Source of the DNA: CAZLNO01 sp964561005
GTDB taxonomy: Bacteria; Pseudomonadota; Alphaproteobacteria; Kiloniellales; Rhodovibrionaceae
NCBI GenBank assembly: GCA_964561005.1
Contig: CAZLNO010000006.1
Location: forward strand, 6,362 to 70,361
DNA: 64,000 nucleotides
Direction: 5' to 3'
The position numbers were made by a program, and so were the translations under genes. Positions 1 to 10,000 of the stretch are shown in pieces. Within the stretch, counting starts at the first letter, position 1; each line of letters opens with the position of its first letter. The notes under the pieces are model-generated. The model did no database searches. It was not told the origin of the DNA and saw only the letters and a list, made by a program, of their open reading frames with translations.

Positions 1-1182
1 GCCATCGGCTTCCTGCAGGAGTGCCTGCGCTGGTGGGATTACTGGCTGAAGGGCGAGGACACGGGGATCATGGACGAGCCGCCGCTGCGCCTGTGGATGC
101 AGGACTCCATGCCGCCGGCGACCCGCTACGCGTCGCGGCCGGGACGCTGGGTCGCGGAGCCGGGCTGGCCGTCGCCCAACGTGAGCTGGGAGAGTTATCA
201 TCTGATTCGGGACCGTCTGGTGCCCGAGGCCGGCGGCGAGCGCGCGCCCGACGAGGCGCTGTCGATCCGCTCGCCGCTCACCGTGGGGCTCCACGCGGGC
301 AAGTGGTGCTCCTACGCCAAGGCGCCGGACCTGCCGCACGACCAGCGCGAGGAGGACGGCGGCGCCCTGGTGTTCCAGAGCGCGCCGCTGGACGAGCGTC
401 TGGAGATCGTCGGCGGCCCGGAACTGGAGCTGGACCTCGGCGTCGACCAGCCGGTGGCCATGATCGCCGTGCGGCTGTCCGACGTGAACGCCGACGACGA
501 GGCGACGCGGGTCACCTATGGCCTGCTGAACCTGACGCATCGCCACAGCCACGAGCACCCCGAGCCCGTCGAGCCCGGCGAGCGCCTGCGCGTGCGGGTG
601 CGGCTGCACGACGTGGCGCACGCCTTTCCCGCCGGCCACCGCCTGCGCGTCTCGGTCTCGACGTCCTATTGGCCGCTGGCCTGGCCGGCGCCCCGGCCGG
701 CGCGCCTGACGCTGAACACCGGCGCGAGCCGCCTCCGGCTGCCGCGACGGCACCCGTCACCGGCGGATCAAGCCTTGCAGCCCTTCGGCGCGGCGGAGTG
801 GGCACCGATGGATCCGACCACGGTGCTGGAGAGCCCGCATCGCAATTGGTGGATCGTGCACGACCTCGACGCCAACGAGGTGCGACTGGTGGTGAAGCAG
901 GACGAGGGCACCGTCCGTCTGGACGGCAAGGACCTGGTGTTCGCCGATCTGAACGAGGAGACTTACAGCTTTCGCGGCAACGATTACGATACGCTGCGCG
1001 CGGAGACCTGGTTCGAGCGCCGGCTGCGCCGCGGCGACTGGTCGGTCCGGACCGTCACGCGGACGCTGCTGACCTCGGATGCCGAGACCTTTTACGTGAG
1101 CGCGGACATCGACGCTTACGAGGGCGACCGGCGGGTGTTCACGAAGAGTTGGCACCGCAGCTTCGCGCGTGATTTGGTCTAG
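1..1182 (+). CDS. CocE/NonD-family alpha/beta hydrolase, C-terminal part (5' truncated by window edge)
   Basis: The frame is open from base 1, so the N-terminus and the catalytic Ser lie off the window. The visible 393 residues begin with FLQECLRWWDYWLKGED, a segment typical of the cap/C-terminal part of CocE/NonD hydrolases. A jelly-roll PepX_C-like domain follows, with motifs such as LELDLGVDQPVAMIAVRLSD, VTYGLLNLTHRHSHE and HRLRVSVSTSYWPLAWPAP. The family cleaves acyl or peptide bonds (cocaine esterase, X-Pro dipeptidyl peptidases). The last ~130 residues are an additional beta-rich segment. It ends 90 bases before a peptide ABC importer on the same strand, so a role in processing an imported or exported peptide or ester is plausible but inferred. 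The substrate is unknown. Confidence 0.85.
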   Translation, partial: AIGFLQECLRWWDYWLKGEDTGIMDEPPLRLWMQDSMPPATRYASRPGRWVAEPGWPSPNVSWESYHLIRDRLVPEAGGERAPDEALSIRSPLTVGLHAGKWCSYAKAPDLPHDQREEDGGALVFQSAPLDERLEIVGGPELELDLGVDQPVAMIAVRLSDVNADDEATRVTYGLLNLTHRHSHEHPEPVEPGERLRVRVRLHDVAHAFPAGHRLRVSVSTSYWPLAWPAPRPARLTLNTGASRLRLPRRHPSPADQALQPFGAAEWAPMDPTTVLESPHRNWWIVHDLDANEVRLVVKQDEGTVRLDGKDLVFADLNEETYSFRGNDYDTLRAETWFERRLRRGDWSVRTVTRTLLTSDAETFYVSADIDAYEGDRRVFTKSWHRSFARDLV

Positions 1183-1272
1183 CCGCGGCGTCGTGGACGT
1201 CCGAGGCCCGCGCGCGGGCCGGCAAGAGCAGCGGTCCGGGACGGGCCGCCGGAAAACAAAGGGAGGCCTGGA

Positions 1273-2868
1273 ATGTCAGAGACTGCCAATCAATTGCTGA
1301 GCACGCCGCTGCGCCGGCGCAGCATTCTCCAGGGCGGCATCGTGGCCGTGGTCGGCGGCGCCCTCATGCCGCTGTCCAGGGCGGTCTGGGCCGCCCAGGG
1401 CAAGGTGCTGCGGGCGCGCTCCTACGCCGACATCGACAAGCTGGACCCTGGTTTCTATCAGAACGCCTACAACGTCGACGTGATGAACTGCATCTACTCC
1501 AAGCTGGTCCGCTACAAGGCGGGCAGCGAGTGGGGCTGGGAACTGCAGGCCGCGGAGTCCATCGAGCAGGTCGACGAGACCCACATCCGCTTCAAGCTGC
1601 GCCCGGGCATGATGTTCACCGGCGGCTACGGCGAGATGACGGCGGAGGACGTCAAGTTCTCCTTCGAACGCATCCTGGAGCACGACTCGCCGGTCAAGGG
1701 CGACTGGGGGCCGCTGGACCACGTGGAGGTCGAGGACACCTACACCGGCGTCATCGTCCTGAAGGAACCGTTCCAGCCGCTGTGGAACATCACGCTGCCC
1801 TACGGCTGCGGCCACATCGTCTCCAAGAAGGCCGTGCTGGAGGCGACGGAGAACGGCGGCGACTTCGGCATGGAGCCGCCCTGCTTCTCCGGCCCCTACG
1901 TCCTGGACGAGTGGAAGCCCAACCAGTACGTCAAGCTGACCCGCAACCCGGACTACAAGGGCCCGGACAACCCCGGCTTCGACGAGATCCGCATCCTGCC
2001 GATGGACGACGAGAAGACGGGGGAGATCGCCTACGAGGCCGGGGACATCGACTTCACCGGCATCAGCCTCGCCTCGCTGAACAATTACAAGAAGAAGACG
2101 CCGAAGGACACCACGGTCGAGGAGAACCCCTCGCTCTACTATGCCTGGGTGGGCATGAACCTCGACCACCCGAAGCTGCGGGACAAGAACCTGCGCAAGG
2201 CGATCCAGTGGGCGATCAACGTGCCGCAGATCATGGAGGCCGCCTACTTCGGCGAGGCGAAGCCGTCCACCGGCATCATCGCGCCGGGCCTGGTCGGCCA
2301 CCGCGAGCAGGGGCTGATCCCGCCCGAGGGCGACCTCGACAAGGCCCGCGAATTCCTGGAGAAGGCCGGCGCCCAGGGCATCGAGCTGACGATGGACACG
2401 CTGAACGCGTCCAAGTGGAAGACCATCGCCGAGATCGTCCAGGCGCAGCTCGCCCAGATCGGCATCAACTTGCAGATCAACGTGCAGGACTCCGGCTCGT
2501 TCTGGACCCTGGGCATGGAGAGCGAGGGCGAGCGCTGGAAGAACCTGCAGCTCATCGTCAACCGCTTCTCCATGGTGCCCGACCCCTACTACGCCACGCA
2601 GTGGTTCACCTGCGGGCAGGTCGGCATCTGGAACTGGGAGCGGTTCTGCAGCGAGCGCTTCGACGAGCTGCACAACAAGGCGGTCAGCGAAACCGATCCC
2701 GAAAAGCGCGGCGCGATGTACCGGGAGATGCAGGACATCATGGAGGAGTCCGGGGCCTATCGCTTCCTGACGCACGAGGGGAGCCCGGTGATGTACCGCG
2801 ACAGCGTGCTCGATCCGGCGACGCGGCCCGACGGGCGGCCGCTCTATCGCTATTTCGAGACGGTGTAA
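1273..2868 (+). CDS. ABC transporter substrate-binding protein, family 5 (peptide/oligopeptide)
   Basis: Periplasmic solute-binding protein of 531 residues, the usual size for DppA/OppA-type SBP_bac_5 proteins. The N-terminus has a twin-arginine-like signal (LRRRSILQGG then a hydrophobic stretch to ~residue 40), suggesting Tat export. Family landmarks are LKPGM-like FKLRPGMMFTGG, MTAEDVKFSFERI (~116-128), SGPYVLDEWKPNQYVKLTRN and RKAIQWAINVPQIM. An SD-like GGGAGG precedes the ATG by 7 bases. It heads the five-gene cluster SBP-permease-permease-ATPase-ATPase, so it presumably delivers a short peptide or related solute to the two permeases. Substrate specificity cannot be read from the sequence; family 5 also binds nickel, opines and glycans. 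Confidence 0.93.
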   Translation: MSETANQLLSTPLRRRSILQGGIVAVVGGALMPLSRAVWAAQGKVLRARSYADIDKLDPGFYQNAYNVDVMNCIYSKLVRYKAGSEWGWELQAAESIEQVDETHIRFKLRPGMMFTGGYGEMTAEDVKFSFERILEHDSPVKGDWGPLDHVEVEDTYTGVIVLKEPFQPLWNITLPYGCGHIVSKKAVLEATENGGDFGMEPPCFSGPYVLDEWKPNQYVKLTRNPDYKGPDNPGFDEIRILPMDDEKTGEIAYEAGDIDFTGISLASLNNYKKKTPKDTTVEENPSLYYAWVGMNLDHPKLRDKNLRKAIQWAINVPQIMEAAYFGEAKPSTGIIAPGLVGHREQGLIPPEGDLDKAREFLEKAGAQGIELTMDTLNASKWKTIAEIVQAQLAQIGINLQINVQDSGSFWTLGMESEGERWKNLQLIVNRFSMVPDPYYATQWFTCGQVGIWNWERFCSERFDELHNKAVSETDPEKRGAMYREMQDIMEESGAYRFLTHEGSPVMYRDSVLDPATRPDGRPLYRYFETV

Positions 2869-2971
2869 GCGCCGGCCGCGATCCCTGAATCACGTCCGCC
2901 CCTCGATCCTCGGGCGGCTCGCCGCCGGAGCGGGCCGACCGGGGATCAAGGGCGGGTGAGTCGAGGACACC

Positions 2972-3913
2972 ATGTGGCTCTATCTCGTCAGACGCCTGTT
3001 CCTTGCCGCCGCCATCGTCGTGCTGGCGGTGACGCTGCTCTACGTCATGATCCACGCGGTGCCGGGCGACCCGGCCGCGATCATCCTGGGCCCGCGCGCC
3101 ACGCCGGAGCTGCAGGCGGAGCTGCGGGAGAAGATGGGGCTTGACGAGCCCTTCCACATCCAGATCCTGACGTTCTTCGCCGACGTGGCGCGCGGCGACA
3201 TGGGGACCGACGTTTTCACCGGCCGGCCGGTCTCGCGCATCGTCTTCGAGCAGCTTCCCTTCACGCTGGCGCTGATTCTCTCCGCCATCGCCTGGGCGGC
3301 GCTGATCGGCATCCCGCTGGGCTGCTACTCGGCGATCCGGCGCAACACGCTGATCGACAAGATCACCGGCGTGCTCTCGGTGGGCGTGATCGCCATCCCG
3401 TCCTTCGTCATGGCGCTCTACGCCCTGCTGATCTTCGCCGTGGCGCTGAACTGGCTGCCGGCCATCGGGGCGGGCGAGGACGGCTTCTGGGACAGCGTGC
3501 AGCATCTGCTCCTGCCGTCCTTCGCCGTCGGCGTCTCCTGGGTCGGCTACATCGCCCGCATCGTGCGCGCCTCGATGCTGGAGGTGCTGGGCGAGAACCA
3601 TGTGCGCATGGCCCGCGCCTTCGGCCTGCCGGAGCGGCGGGTGGTGTTCCGCTATGCCCTGCCGCTGGCCATTCTGCCGACGATCACGCTGATCGGCGTC
3701 GGCATGGCCTACCTGCTGTCGGCGGCGGTCTTCGCGGAGATCGTCTTCGCCCGGCCCGGCATCGGCGCCTTGATCGTGGACGCCGTCGACTCCCGGAACT
3801 ATCCCATCGTGATGGGCTGCGTGCTGGTCACCACCGGACTTTTCGTGGTCTCGACGACGCTCGCCGACATGGTGAACGCGCTGCTGGACCCGCGGGCACG
3901 GGAGAGCCTCTGA
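2972..3913 (+). CDS. Dipeptide/oligopeptide ABC transporter permease, DppB type
   Basis: Inner-membrane permease of 313 residues with about six hydrophobic segments. It starts MWLYLVRRLFLAAAIVV, like DppB/OppB. The N-terminal periplasmic loop (GDPAAIILGPRATPE...LREKMGLDEP) and the cytoplasmic EAA-type loop near residues 205-230 (MARAFGLPERRVVFRYALP) identify the binding-protein-dependent family. It forms the heterodimeric channel with the DppC-like protein that starts 3 bases after its stop. The ATG follows a weak GAGGA ribosome site. The 103-base gap after the binding-protein gene contains only a short GC hairpin. Confidence 0.93.
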   Translation: MWLYLVRRLFLAAAIVVLAVTLLYVMIHAVPGDPAAIILGPRATPELQAELREKMGLDEPFHIQILTFFADVARGDMGTDVFTGRPVSRIVFEQLPFTLALILSAIAWAALIGIPLGCYSAIRRNTLIDKITGVLSVGVIAIPSFVMALYALLIFAVALNWLPAIGAGEDGFWDSVQHLLLPSFAVGVSWVGYIARIVRASMLEVLGENHVRMARAFGLPERRVVFRYALPLAILPTITLIGVGMAYLLSAAVFAEIVFARPGIGALIVDAVDSRNYPIVMGCVLVTTGLFVVSTTLADMVNALLDPRARESL

Positions 3914-3916
3914 GCC

Positions 3917-4819
3917 ATGACATCGGCCGAACGGACGCAAAGCGCGAGCGACGACGCCGGCGGCGTGCGCGGGGCGGGTGCGCTGCTGCAATACTGGCGC
4001 CTGCTGCGGCGCGATCAGCTCGGCATGGTCGGGCTGGTGCTGGTGGTGCTGATGGTGGGCAGCGCCGTCCTCGCCGACCTGATCGTGCCCTACGACCCGA
4101 TCAAGATCATGGTCGGGCCGCGGCTGGCCCCGCCGTCCTGGGAGCACCCGCTGGGCACCGACCACATCGGGCGCGACGTGCTCTCGCGCGTCATCATGGG
4201 CGGACAGGTGGCGCTGCAGGTGGCGCTGGCCTCGCTGGCGGCGGCGCTCAGCGCCGGGCTGCTGCTGGGGCTGATCGCCGGCTTCGGGCCGCAGTGGCTG
4301 GACAACGGCATGCTGCTGGGCTTCGACGCGGTGCGCGCCTTCCCGGTGATCATCTTCGCCCTGGCCGTGGTCACCCTGCTGGGACCCAGCCTGTACACGG
4401 TGATCTTCGTCGTCGCGATCACCTCGGTGCCGATCTACGCCCGCATCGTGCGCACGCAGACCCAGGCGCTGAAGAACAACGAGTTCATCCTGGCCGAGCG
4501 GGCGATGGGCGCGCGCACCGGGCGCATCCTGGGCGTGCATATCCTGCCCAACGTGATCGGCCCGCTGCTGATCCTGGCCAGCATGGACGTGCCCCTCGTC
4601 ATCACGCTGGAGGCGGGGCTCAGCTTCCTGGGCATGGGGGTGCGCCCGCCGACGCCCTCCTGGGGCACGATCCTGAACGACGGCTACAGCTACATCCGCA
4701 ACTCGCCCTGGCCCGTGGTCGCCGGCGGCATCCCGATCGTGATCACCACGCTCGGCTTCACTTTCCTGGGCGAGGCGCTGCGCGACATCTTCGATCCCAA
4801 GCTGCGGAAGGACCTATGA
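3917..4819 (+). CDS. Dipeptide/oligopeptide ABC transporter permease, DppC type
   Basis: Second permease of the importer, 300 residues. It has the N-terminal OppC region (LLRRDQLGMVGLVLVVLMV, TM1), the family hallmark HPLGTDHIGRDVLSR at ~76-90, and the EAA loop AERAMGARTGRILGVHILPN near 195-214. About six membrane spans are visible. It is translationally linked on both sides: 3 bases after the dppB-like stop, and an ATGA overlap with the following ATPase gene. It acts as the channel partner of the upstream permease. Confidence 0.93.
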   Translation: MTSAERTQSASDDAGGVRGAGALLQYWRLLRRDQLGMVGLVLVVLMVGSAVLADLIVPYDPIKIMVGPRLAPPSWEHPLGTDHIGRDVLSRVIMGGQVALQVALASLAAALSAGLLLGLIAGFGPQWLDNGMLLGFDAVRAFPVIIFALAVVTLLGPSLYTVIFVVAITSVPIYARIVRTQTQALKNNEFILAERAMGARTGRILGVHILPNVIGPLLILASMDVPLVITLEAGLSFLGMGVRPPTPSWGTILNDGYSYIRNSPWPVVAGGIPIVITTLGFTFLGEALRDIFDPKLRKDL

Positions 4820-5811
4820 GCACCCAAGGCGACAGCCTTCTGAAGGTCCGCGGACTCTCGCTGGACTTCGGCAGCCCGCGCGGGCGCGTCCACGCGCTGC
4901 GCGACGTCAGCCTGAGCGTGCCGAAAGGCCGCATCGTCGGCGTCGTGGGCGAGAGCGGTTGCGGCAAGTCCACCCTGGCCTTCGCCATCATCCGACTGCT
5001 GGCCGAGAACGCGCAGGTCGTCGGCGGCGAGATCCGCCTGCGCGAGCAGGACCTGCTCAAGCTGTCGCCGGCGCGGATGCGCGCCCTGCGCGGCCGGGAG
5101 ATGTCGATGATCTTCCAGGACCCGATGACGGCGCTGAACCCGGTGCTGTCGATCGGCGACCAGATGATGGACATCCAGTACCGCGAGTCCCTCTCGCAGG
5201 GCGAGAAGCGCAAGCGCGCGCTGGAGATGCTGGAGCGTGTCGGCATTCCGGACGCGGAGAACCGGCTGTCCGCCTATCCGCACCAGTTCTCCGGCGGCAT
5301 GCGCCAGCGCATCTGCATCGCCATGGCGCTGCTGGTCGAGCCGGCGCTGCTGCTGGCCGACGAGCCGACGACCGCGCTGGACGCCACGCTGGAGGTGCAG
5401 ATCATCCACCTGCTGAAGAACCTGCAGAAGGATATCGGCTGCTCGATCCTCTTCGTCTCGCACCACCTGGGCACCGTCGCCGAGCTCTGCGACGACGTGG
5501 TGGTGATGTACGCCGGCGAGGTGGTGGAGCGCGGCAACGTGCGCGACATCTTCAACAACCCCGGCCATCCCTACACCCAGGCCCTGCTGAAGTGCGACCC
5601 CGGCCGCATCCGGGAAAAGACGCGGCGCCTGCCGACCATTCCGGGCCAGGTGCCGAACCTCATCGGCGTTCCGCGCGGCTGCATCTTCAAGGACCGCTGC
5701 CCGCACGCCTTCGAGCGCTGCCAGCGCGAGCGGCCGGCGCATGTCGCGATGCGCGACGGCCACACGGCGAGCTGTTTCCTGCTTGAAGAGCCTGCGGAGG
5801 TGATGTCGTGA
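4816..5811 (+). CDS. Oligopeptide ABC transporter ATP-binding protein, DppD type
   Basis: Cytoplasmic ATPase of 331 residues that energises the importer. Walker A is GESGCGKST (~residues 44-52), the signature is FSGGMRQR, Walker B is LLLADEPTTALD, and the switch region is LFVSHHLGTV. The C-terminal oligo_HPY extension carries Cys residues (RGCIFKDRCPHAFERC) that in this subfamily can ligate an Fe-S cluster. The chosen ATG overlaps the dppC-like stop (ATGA); longer readings upstream are out-of-frame noise inside that gene. It pairs with the next gene as a heterodimeric ATPase. Confidence 0.93.
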   Translation: MSTQGDSLLKVRGLSLDFGSPRGRVHALRDVSLSVPKGRIVGVVGESGCGKSTLAFAIIRLLAENAQVVGGEIRLREQDLLKLSPARMRALRGREMSMIFQDPMTALNPVLSIGDQMMDIQYRESLSQGEKRKRALEMLERVGIPDAENRLSAYPHQFSGGMRQRICIAMALLVEPALLLADEPTTALDATLEVQIIHLLKNLQKDIGCSILFVSHHLGTVAELCDDVVVMYAGEVVERGNVRDIFNNPGHPYTQALLKCDPGRIREKTRRLPTIPGQVPNLIGVPRGCIFKDRCPHAFERCQRERPAHVAMRDGHTASCFLLEEPAEVMS

Positions 5812-6830
5812 GCCTGCTTCTCGATGTGAGCAACCTGCGCGTGCGCTTCCGCAGCCTGAGCATGCTCCGTGCCCTGGTGCGCGGCGTGCATGACCCGTTT
5901 ATCGACGCGGTCTGCGACGTGTCCTTCCAACTGGAGGAAGGCCGCACGCTCGGGCTGGTCGGCGAGAGCGGCTCCGGCAAGTCGACGGTCGCCCGCGCCG
6001 TCATGGGCCTGTTGCCGGTCGCCGAGGGATCGATCCGCTTCGACGGCGAGGAACTGGTCGGCCGCTCGCAGCGCGACTACGCCCAGGTGCGCCGGCGCAT
6101 GGCGATGATGTTCCAGGACCCCGTGGGCTCTCTCAGCCCGCGGCTGACCGTGCGCTCGCTCGTCACCGAGCCCTTCAGGATCCACGGCCTGAGCGAGCGC
6201 GACCTCGATGCGGAGGCGACGCGGCTGTTGGCGATGGTGGGGCTCACCGCCGACTTCGGCCGGCGCTTCCCGCACCAGCTTTCCGGCGGCCAGGCGCGGC
6301 GCGTCGGCGTGGCCCGCGCGCTGGCGCTGGACCCCAAGGTGATCATCGCCGACGAGCCGACCGCCGGCCTGGACGTCTCGGTCCAGGGCGAGGTGCTGAA
6401 CCTGCTGGCGCGCCTGCAGGACGAGCTGGGGCTGTCGATCCTGATCATCACCCACAACCTCAACGTGGTGCGCCACATCACCGACCGCATGGCGATCATG
6501 TACCTGGGCCGCCTGGTCGAGACCGGACCCACCGAGGAGGTCTTTTACCGCCCGCGCCATCCCTATACCGAGGCCCTGCTGGCCGCGAACCCGGAGCCGG
6601 ACCCGGATGCCCAGCACGCCCGCATCGAGCTGCGCGGCGAGATCCCCAGCCTGATGAACCGCCCCGCGGGCTGCGAGTTCCACAACCGCTGTATCTACGC
6701 CCAGGAGCTGTGCACCCACACCGCGCCAGGCGTCAGCCAGGCCGGAGAGGGCCATCGCTACACCTGTCACTTCCCCTTGAACGCCGCCGAAACGGGCGAG
6801 ACGCCCAAGCGTCGCAGCGTCGAGGGGTGA
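5808..6830 (+). CDS. Oligopeptide ABC transporter ATP-binding protein, DppF type
   Basis: Second ATPase of the importer, 340 residues, starting with GTG that overlaps the previous stop (GTGA). Walker A is GESGSGKST (~55-63), the signature is LSGGQARR, Walker B is VIIADEPTAGLD, then LIITHNLNVV. The C-terminal part has the oligo_HPY segment with the Cys-containing RPAGCEFHNRCIYAQELC. An unusual feature is the ~12-residue insertion before the first strand (LSMLRALVRGVHDPFID), seen in several family members with long N-terminal loops. It is the last gene of the operon; a nested hairpin with a T-run lies about 105 bases downstream. Confidence 0.93.
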   Translation: MSLLLDVSNLRVRFRSLSMLRALVRGVHDPFIDAVCDVSFQLEEGRTLGLVGESGSGKSTVARAVMGLLPVAEGSIRFDGEELVGRSQRDYAQVRRRMAMMFQDPVGSLSPRLTVRSLVTEPFRIHGLSERDLDAEATRLLAMVGLTADFGRRFPHQLSGGQARRVGVARALALDPKVIIADEPTAGLDVSVQGEVLNLLARLQDELGLSILIITHNLNVVRHITDRMAIMYLGRLVETGPTEEVFYRPRHPYTEALLAANPEPDPDAQHARIELRGEIPSLMNRPAGCEFHNRCIYAQELCTHTAPGVSQAGEGHRYTCHFPLNAAETGETPKRRSVEG

Positions 6831-6935
6831 GAACCGGCGCTCTGGCGGGCGCGGGCCGCAAGCCGTGCGGCCAAGCATGATCGCCCACCGCCGCTGTTTT
6901 CACAGTCCAATGTTTTTGTTAGCGTCGTTCCTCAC

Positions 6936-6980
6936 AAGAGGGTGAGCGGTCCGTGAGGTCACGGACGGGCGCCCTCTTTT
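6936..6980 (+). terminator. Nested hairpin with T-run: terminator or leader attenuator
   Basis: Outer stem AAGAGGG (6936-6942) pairs with CCCTCTT (6972-6978) and runs into TTTT. Inside it GTCCGTGA (6949-6956) pairs perfectly with TCACGGAC (6959-6966) across a GG spacer. It could end the peptide ABC operon or attenuate the VCBS-protein gene, whose ATG is 28 bases further on. The sequence alone does not decide between these. Confidence 0.55.
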
Positions 6981-7007
6981 CATTTTGCCGCGCACGTGGG
7001 GGACGCC

Positions 7008-10000
7008 ATGGCCAATACCTTTCAGCTCAGCCGCGCCGTCAACACGCCGCTGTCCTTCGGCGCGCCCGAGCCCTTGACCGTCGCTGACTTCGACGGCGAC
7101 GGCCTGGGGGACATCGCGGTCGCCTCGCCCGCCGGGGACCGCTTCCAGCTCGGGGTGTACCTGAACCAGGGCGACCAGACCTTTGCCGAAACGCAAGTCC
7201 TGAACGACGTTCCGGAACAGGAAGCGCTCGCCGCGGGGGATTTGAACGGCGACGGGGATGCCGATCTCGTGCAGGTCGGCAGCGACAGCCAGGCGGTCAC
7301 GGTCCTCTTCGGCGACGGCCAGGGCGCCTTTCCCACACGCACGCAGCTCGACACCACGCACAATCCGAAATCCGTCGCCATCGCCGACATGAACGGCGAC
7401 GGCCACCGCGACCTCGTGGTCGGCACCAACAACCGCGGCGGCGTCGCCATCCATCTGGGCGACGGCCAGGGCGGCTTCTCGGAAGCCCCCGGCCTGGTCG
7501 ACGGGGTCCGCCGGGCCGTGGCGCTGGAAACCGGCGACGTGAACAACGACGGCCATGCCGACGTGATCGCGCACGATGCCGGCCGCGTCGGCACGGTCCA
7601 GGTCCTTGCCGGCGACGGCCAGGGCGGTCTGTCCCTGGTCAACACCGTCGATTTCACGGACGACATCTCACGGCCGCGCGACCTGGGCGTGGGCGACTTC
7701 GACAACGACGGTCACCTCGACTGGGTCGCCGCCGAGCTTGAACAGGACAAGGTCGAGGTCTTCTTCGGCGACGGCGACGGCGGCGTCGCGCGTCGCGCCG
7801 AGCTGCCCGCCGAGGCCAATCCCCGCACCATCGACGTGGCGGACTTCAACCGCGACGGCGAGGCGGACCTGGCCATTGCACACGGCCAGAGCCAGAACGT
7901 CCTGCTCTACGAGGGCCACGCCGACGGCAGTTTCACGCGCGCCCACGACGCCGCCGTCAACGGTGACGACGACAATCTGAACCAGGCCGCGTCCGGTGAC
8001 CTCGACGGTGACGGCTTCCCGGATCTGGTTCTGTCGAACGCCACCAATGGCGGAGTCGTCTCCGTCCTGGAAAACCGGGGCGGACTGGGCCTGCCGGCTG
8101 TCGAGGTCGAGCTTGCCTGGACCCGACAGCTCGGCACCGCCGACGACGACAGCATCGTCGACACGGCGACGACGGCGAACGGCGAGCTGATTGTGGTGGG
8201 CCATGAGGATGTCTCCCCCGGCGGCAAAGGGCCCGTCTTCGTCGCCAGGTACGATCAGCAGGGCAACCAGATCTGGCGCGACACCTTCGGCGCCAATGCG
8301 ACGGGCGTCGGCGAGGTCGGCCTCGACGCCGACGGCAACATCTACGTTACCGGATCGGTCGAGCTTGACGAACTGGGCGGCCTGGACAATCACTTCACGA
8401 CATTGAACAGCGGCAGCGGCGCGCACGGGGCGCAGGACCTCTACCTCGCCAAGTACGGTTCCGACGGCGAACAACAGTGGCTGGAGCAGTTCGGCTCGCC
8501 CGACGTGGACAAGAAGGCGGACCTCGCGATCGGCGCCAACGGCACCGTCTACGTCAGCGGCCGGGCGAGCGGCCCCTTCGTCCCCGCACATCAGGAGCCT
8601 GGCACCTCGAATGACGTGGCGGTCACGGCATTCTCCGGCGGCGGCAATTTGCAGTGGTCGCGGCTGATCGGCTCGGGCGCCAGCGACAACGCCGCCGAAA
8701 TCGAGGTCGATCCGAGCAGCGGCGAGCTCGTGGTCGCGGGCTGGACCTCCGGCGACTTCGGGACGCTGGCCACCGATGGCGGGAACGGCCTGAGCGCGGC
8801 ACCCGGCTTCGTCGGCCAGGCGGACGCGGATCACCGCGGCTTCTACCTGCGCCTCGATCCGGACCAGGAGGGCCAGGTGATCCAGGTCCGGCAGTTCGAG
8901 TTCCGCACCGGCGGCGACACCATCGACGGGCTGACGGTCAACGACCTTGGCGAGGTCACCATCGTCGGCGAGACCCAGGGGCTCGACGCGGGTCGCGGCG
9001 TGCCGGTCTTCTCGATCCAGATACCCTACGCGCGGCGCTTCGACGCCGCGGGAGAGCGGCTGTGGACCCGGCAGGACTCCTCGCGCAACGACGTGGGGAT
9101 CGGGCAGGACGGCCACAGCGACGCCGTCGAGGGGCCCTTCGGCCTGCATTACGTCTCCGGCGGGGCGCGGGCGCACATGAGCGTCTACGACGACGACGGC
9201 CGGCTGCGCGCGGACGTCACCGACGAATTCTTCAGCCAGGCGGGCGGCGCCTTCGACGACGGCGCCACGACGCTCGCCAGCGCCGGCACCTCGGTCTATG
9301 TCGCCGGCAACACCAACCACGACTGGGCGGGTCCCGCGCAGGGCGGCGACGACGGCTGGATCGCCAGGCTCGACATCGGCCTCGACGCCTCGGAGAGGCC
9401 GGACCTGGACCTCCTGGCGCTGCAGAACGAGGAAGCGGTGTCGGCCATGTACGTCGGCTGGTTCGGGCGCGCGCCGCGCATCGCGGGGCAGGACTTCTGG
9501 GCCGGGGAACTCGAACGCGGCCTTGCGGACGGCAAGGGCAAGGCCCGGACGATCGAGGACATCGCCGAGTCCTTCCGCTTGAGCGGCGAGGCCCGGAGCC
9601 TTTACCCCGTGCTCGACCAGCAGGACCCGGACGAAGCCGAGCTCGACGCCTTCCTGACGGATCTTTACCAGAACCTGTTCGATCGCGCGCCGAGCGCCGC
9701 CGGCCTCGACTTCTGGACCGGCGAGATCGAGACACGTCTGGCGCAGGGCCGGGCGATCGGCGACATCATCTTCGACGTCATCTCCGGCGCGCAGAACGAC
9801 GTGCTCGTGGATACCGACGGCGACGACCAGGGCGACACGCGGTTCAACGACGCCGCGACGGTGCTGAACCGGATCGAGGTCGCCACGGCCCATGGCAAGG
9901 CGGTCGACGCGGCGCGCTTCGATCTTGCGGAGTCAGCCAGCCTGATCGCCGGCGTCGGGACCGGCGGGCTCGGCCGCGACGCCGCCCTGGCGGCGGTCGA

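Noticed and set aside
1276..2775. Long open frames antisense to the binding protein and to many other genes
   Set aside because: High GC makes long antisense frames; their residues (Arg, Gly, Ala, His rich) show no domain and the sense genes are well supported.
2913..2926. GGCGGC-TC-GCCGCC hairpin between binding protein and permease genes
   Set aside because: Six-base GC palindromes are common at this base composition and the loop is too short to judge.
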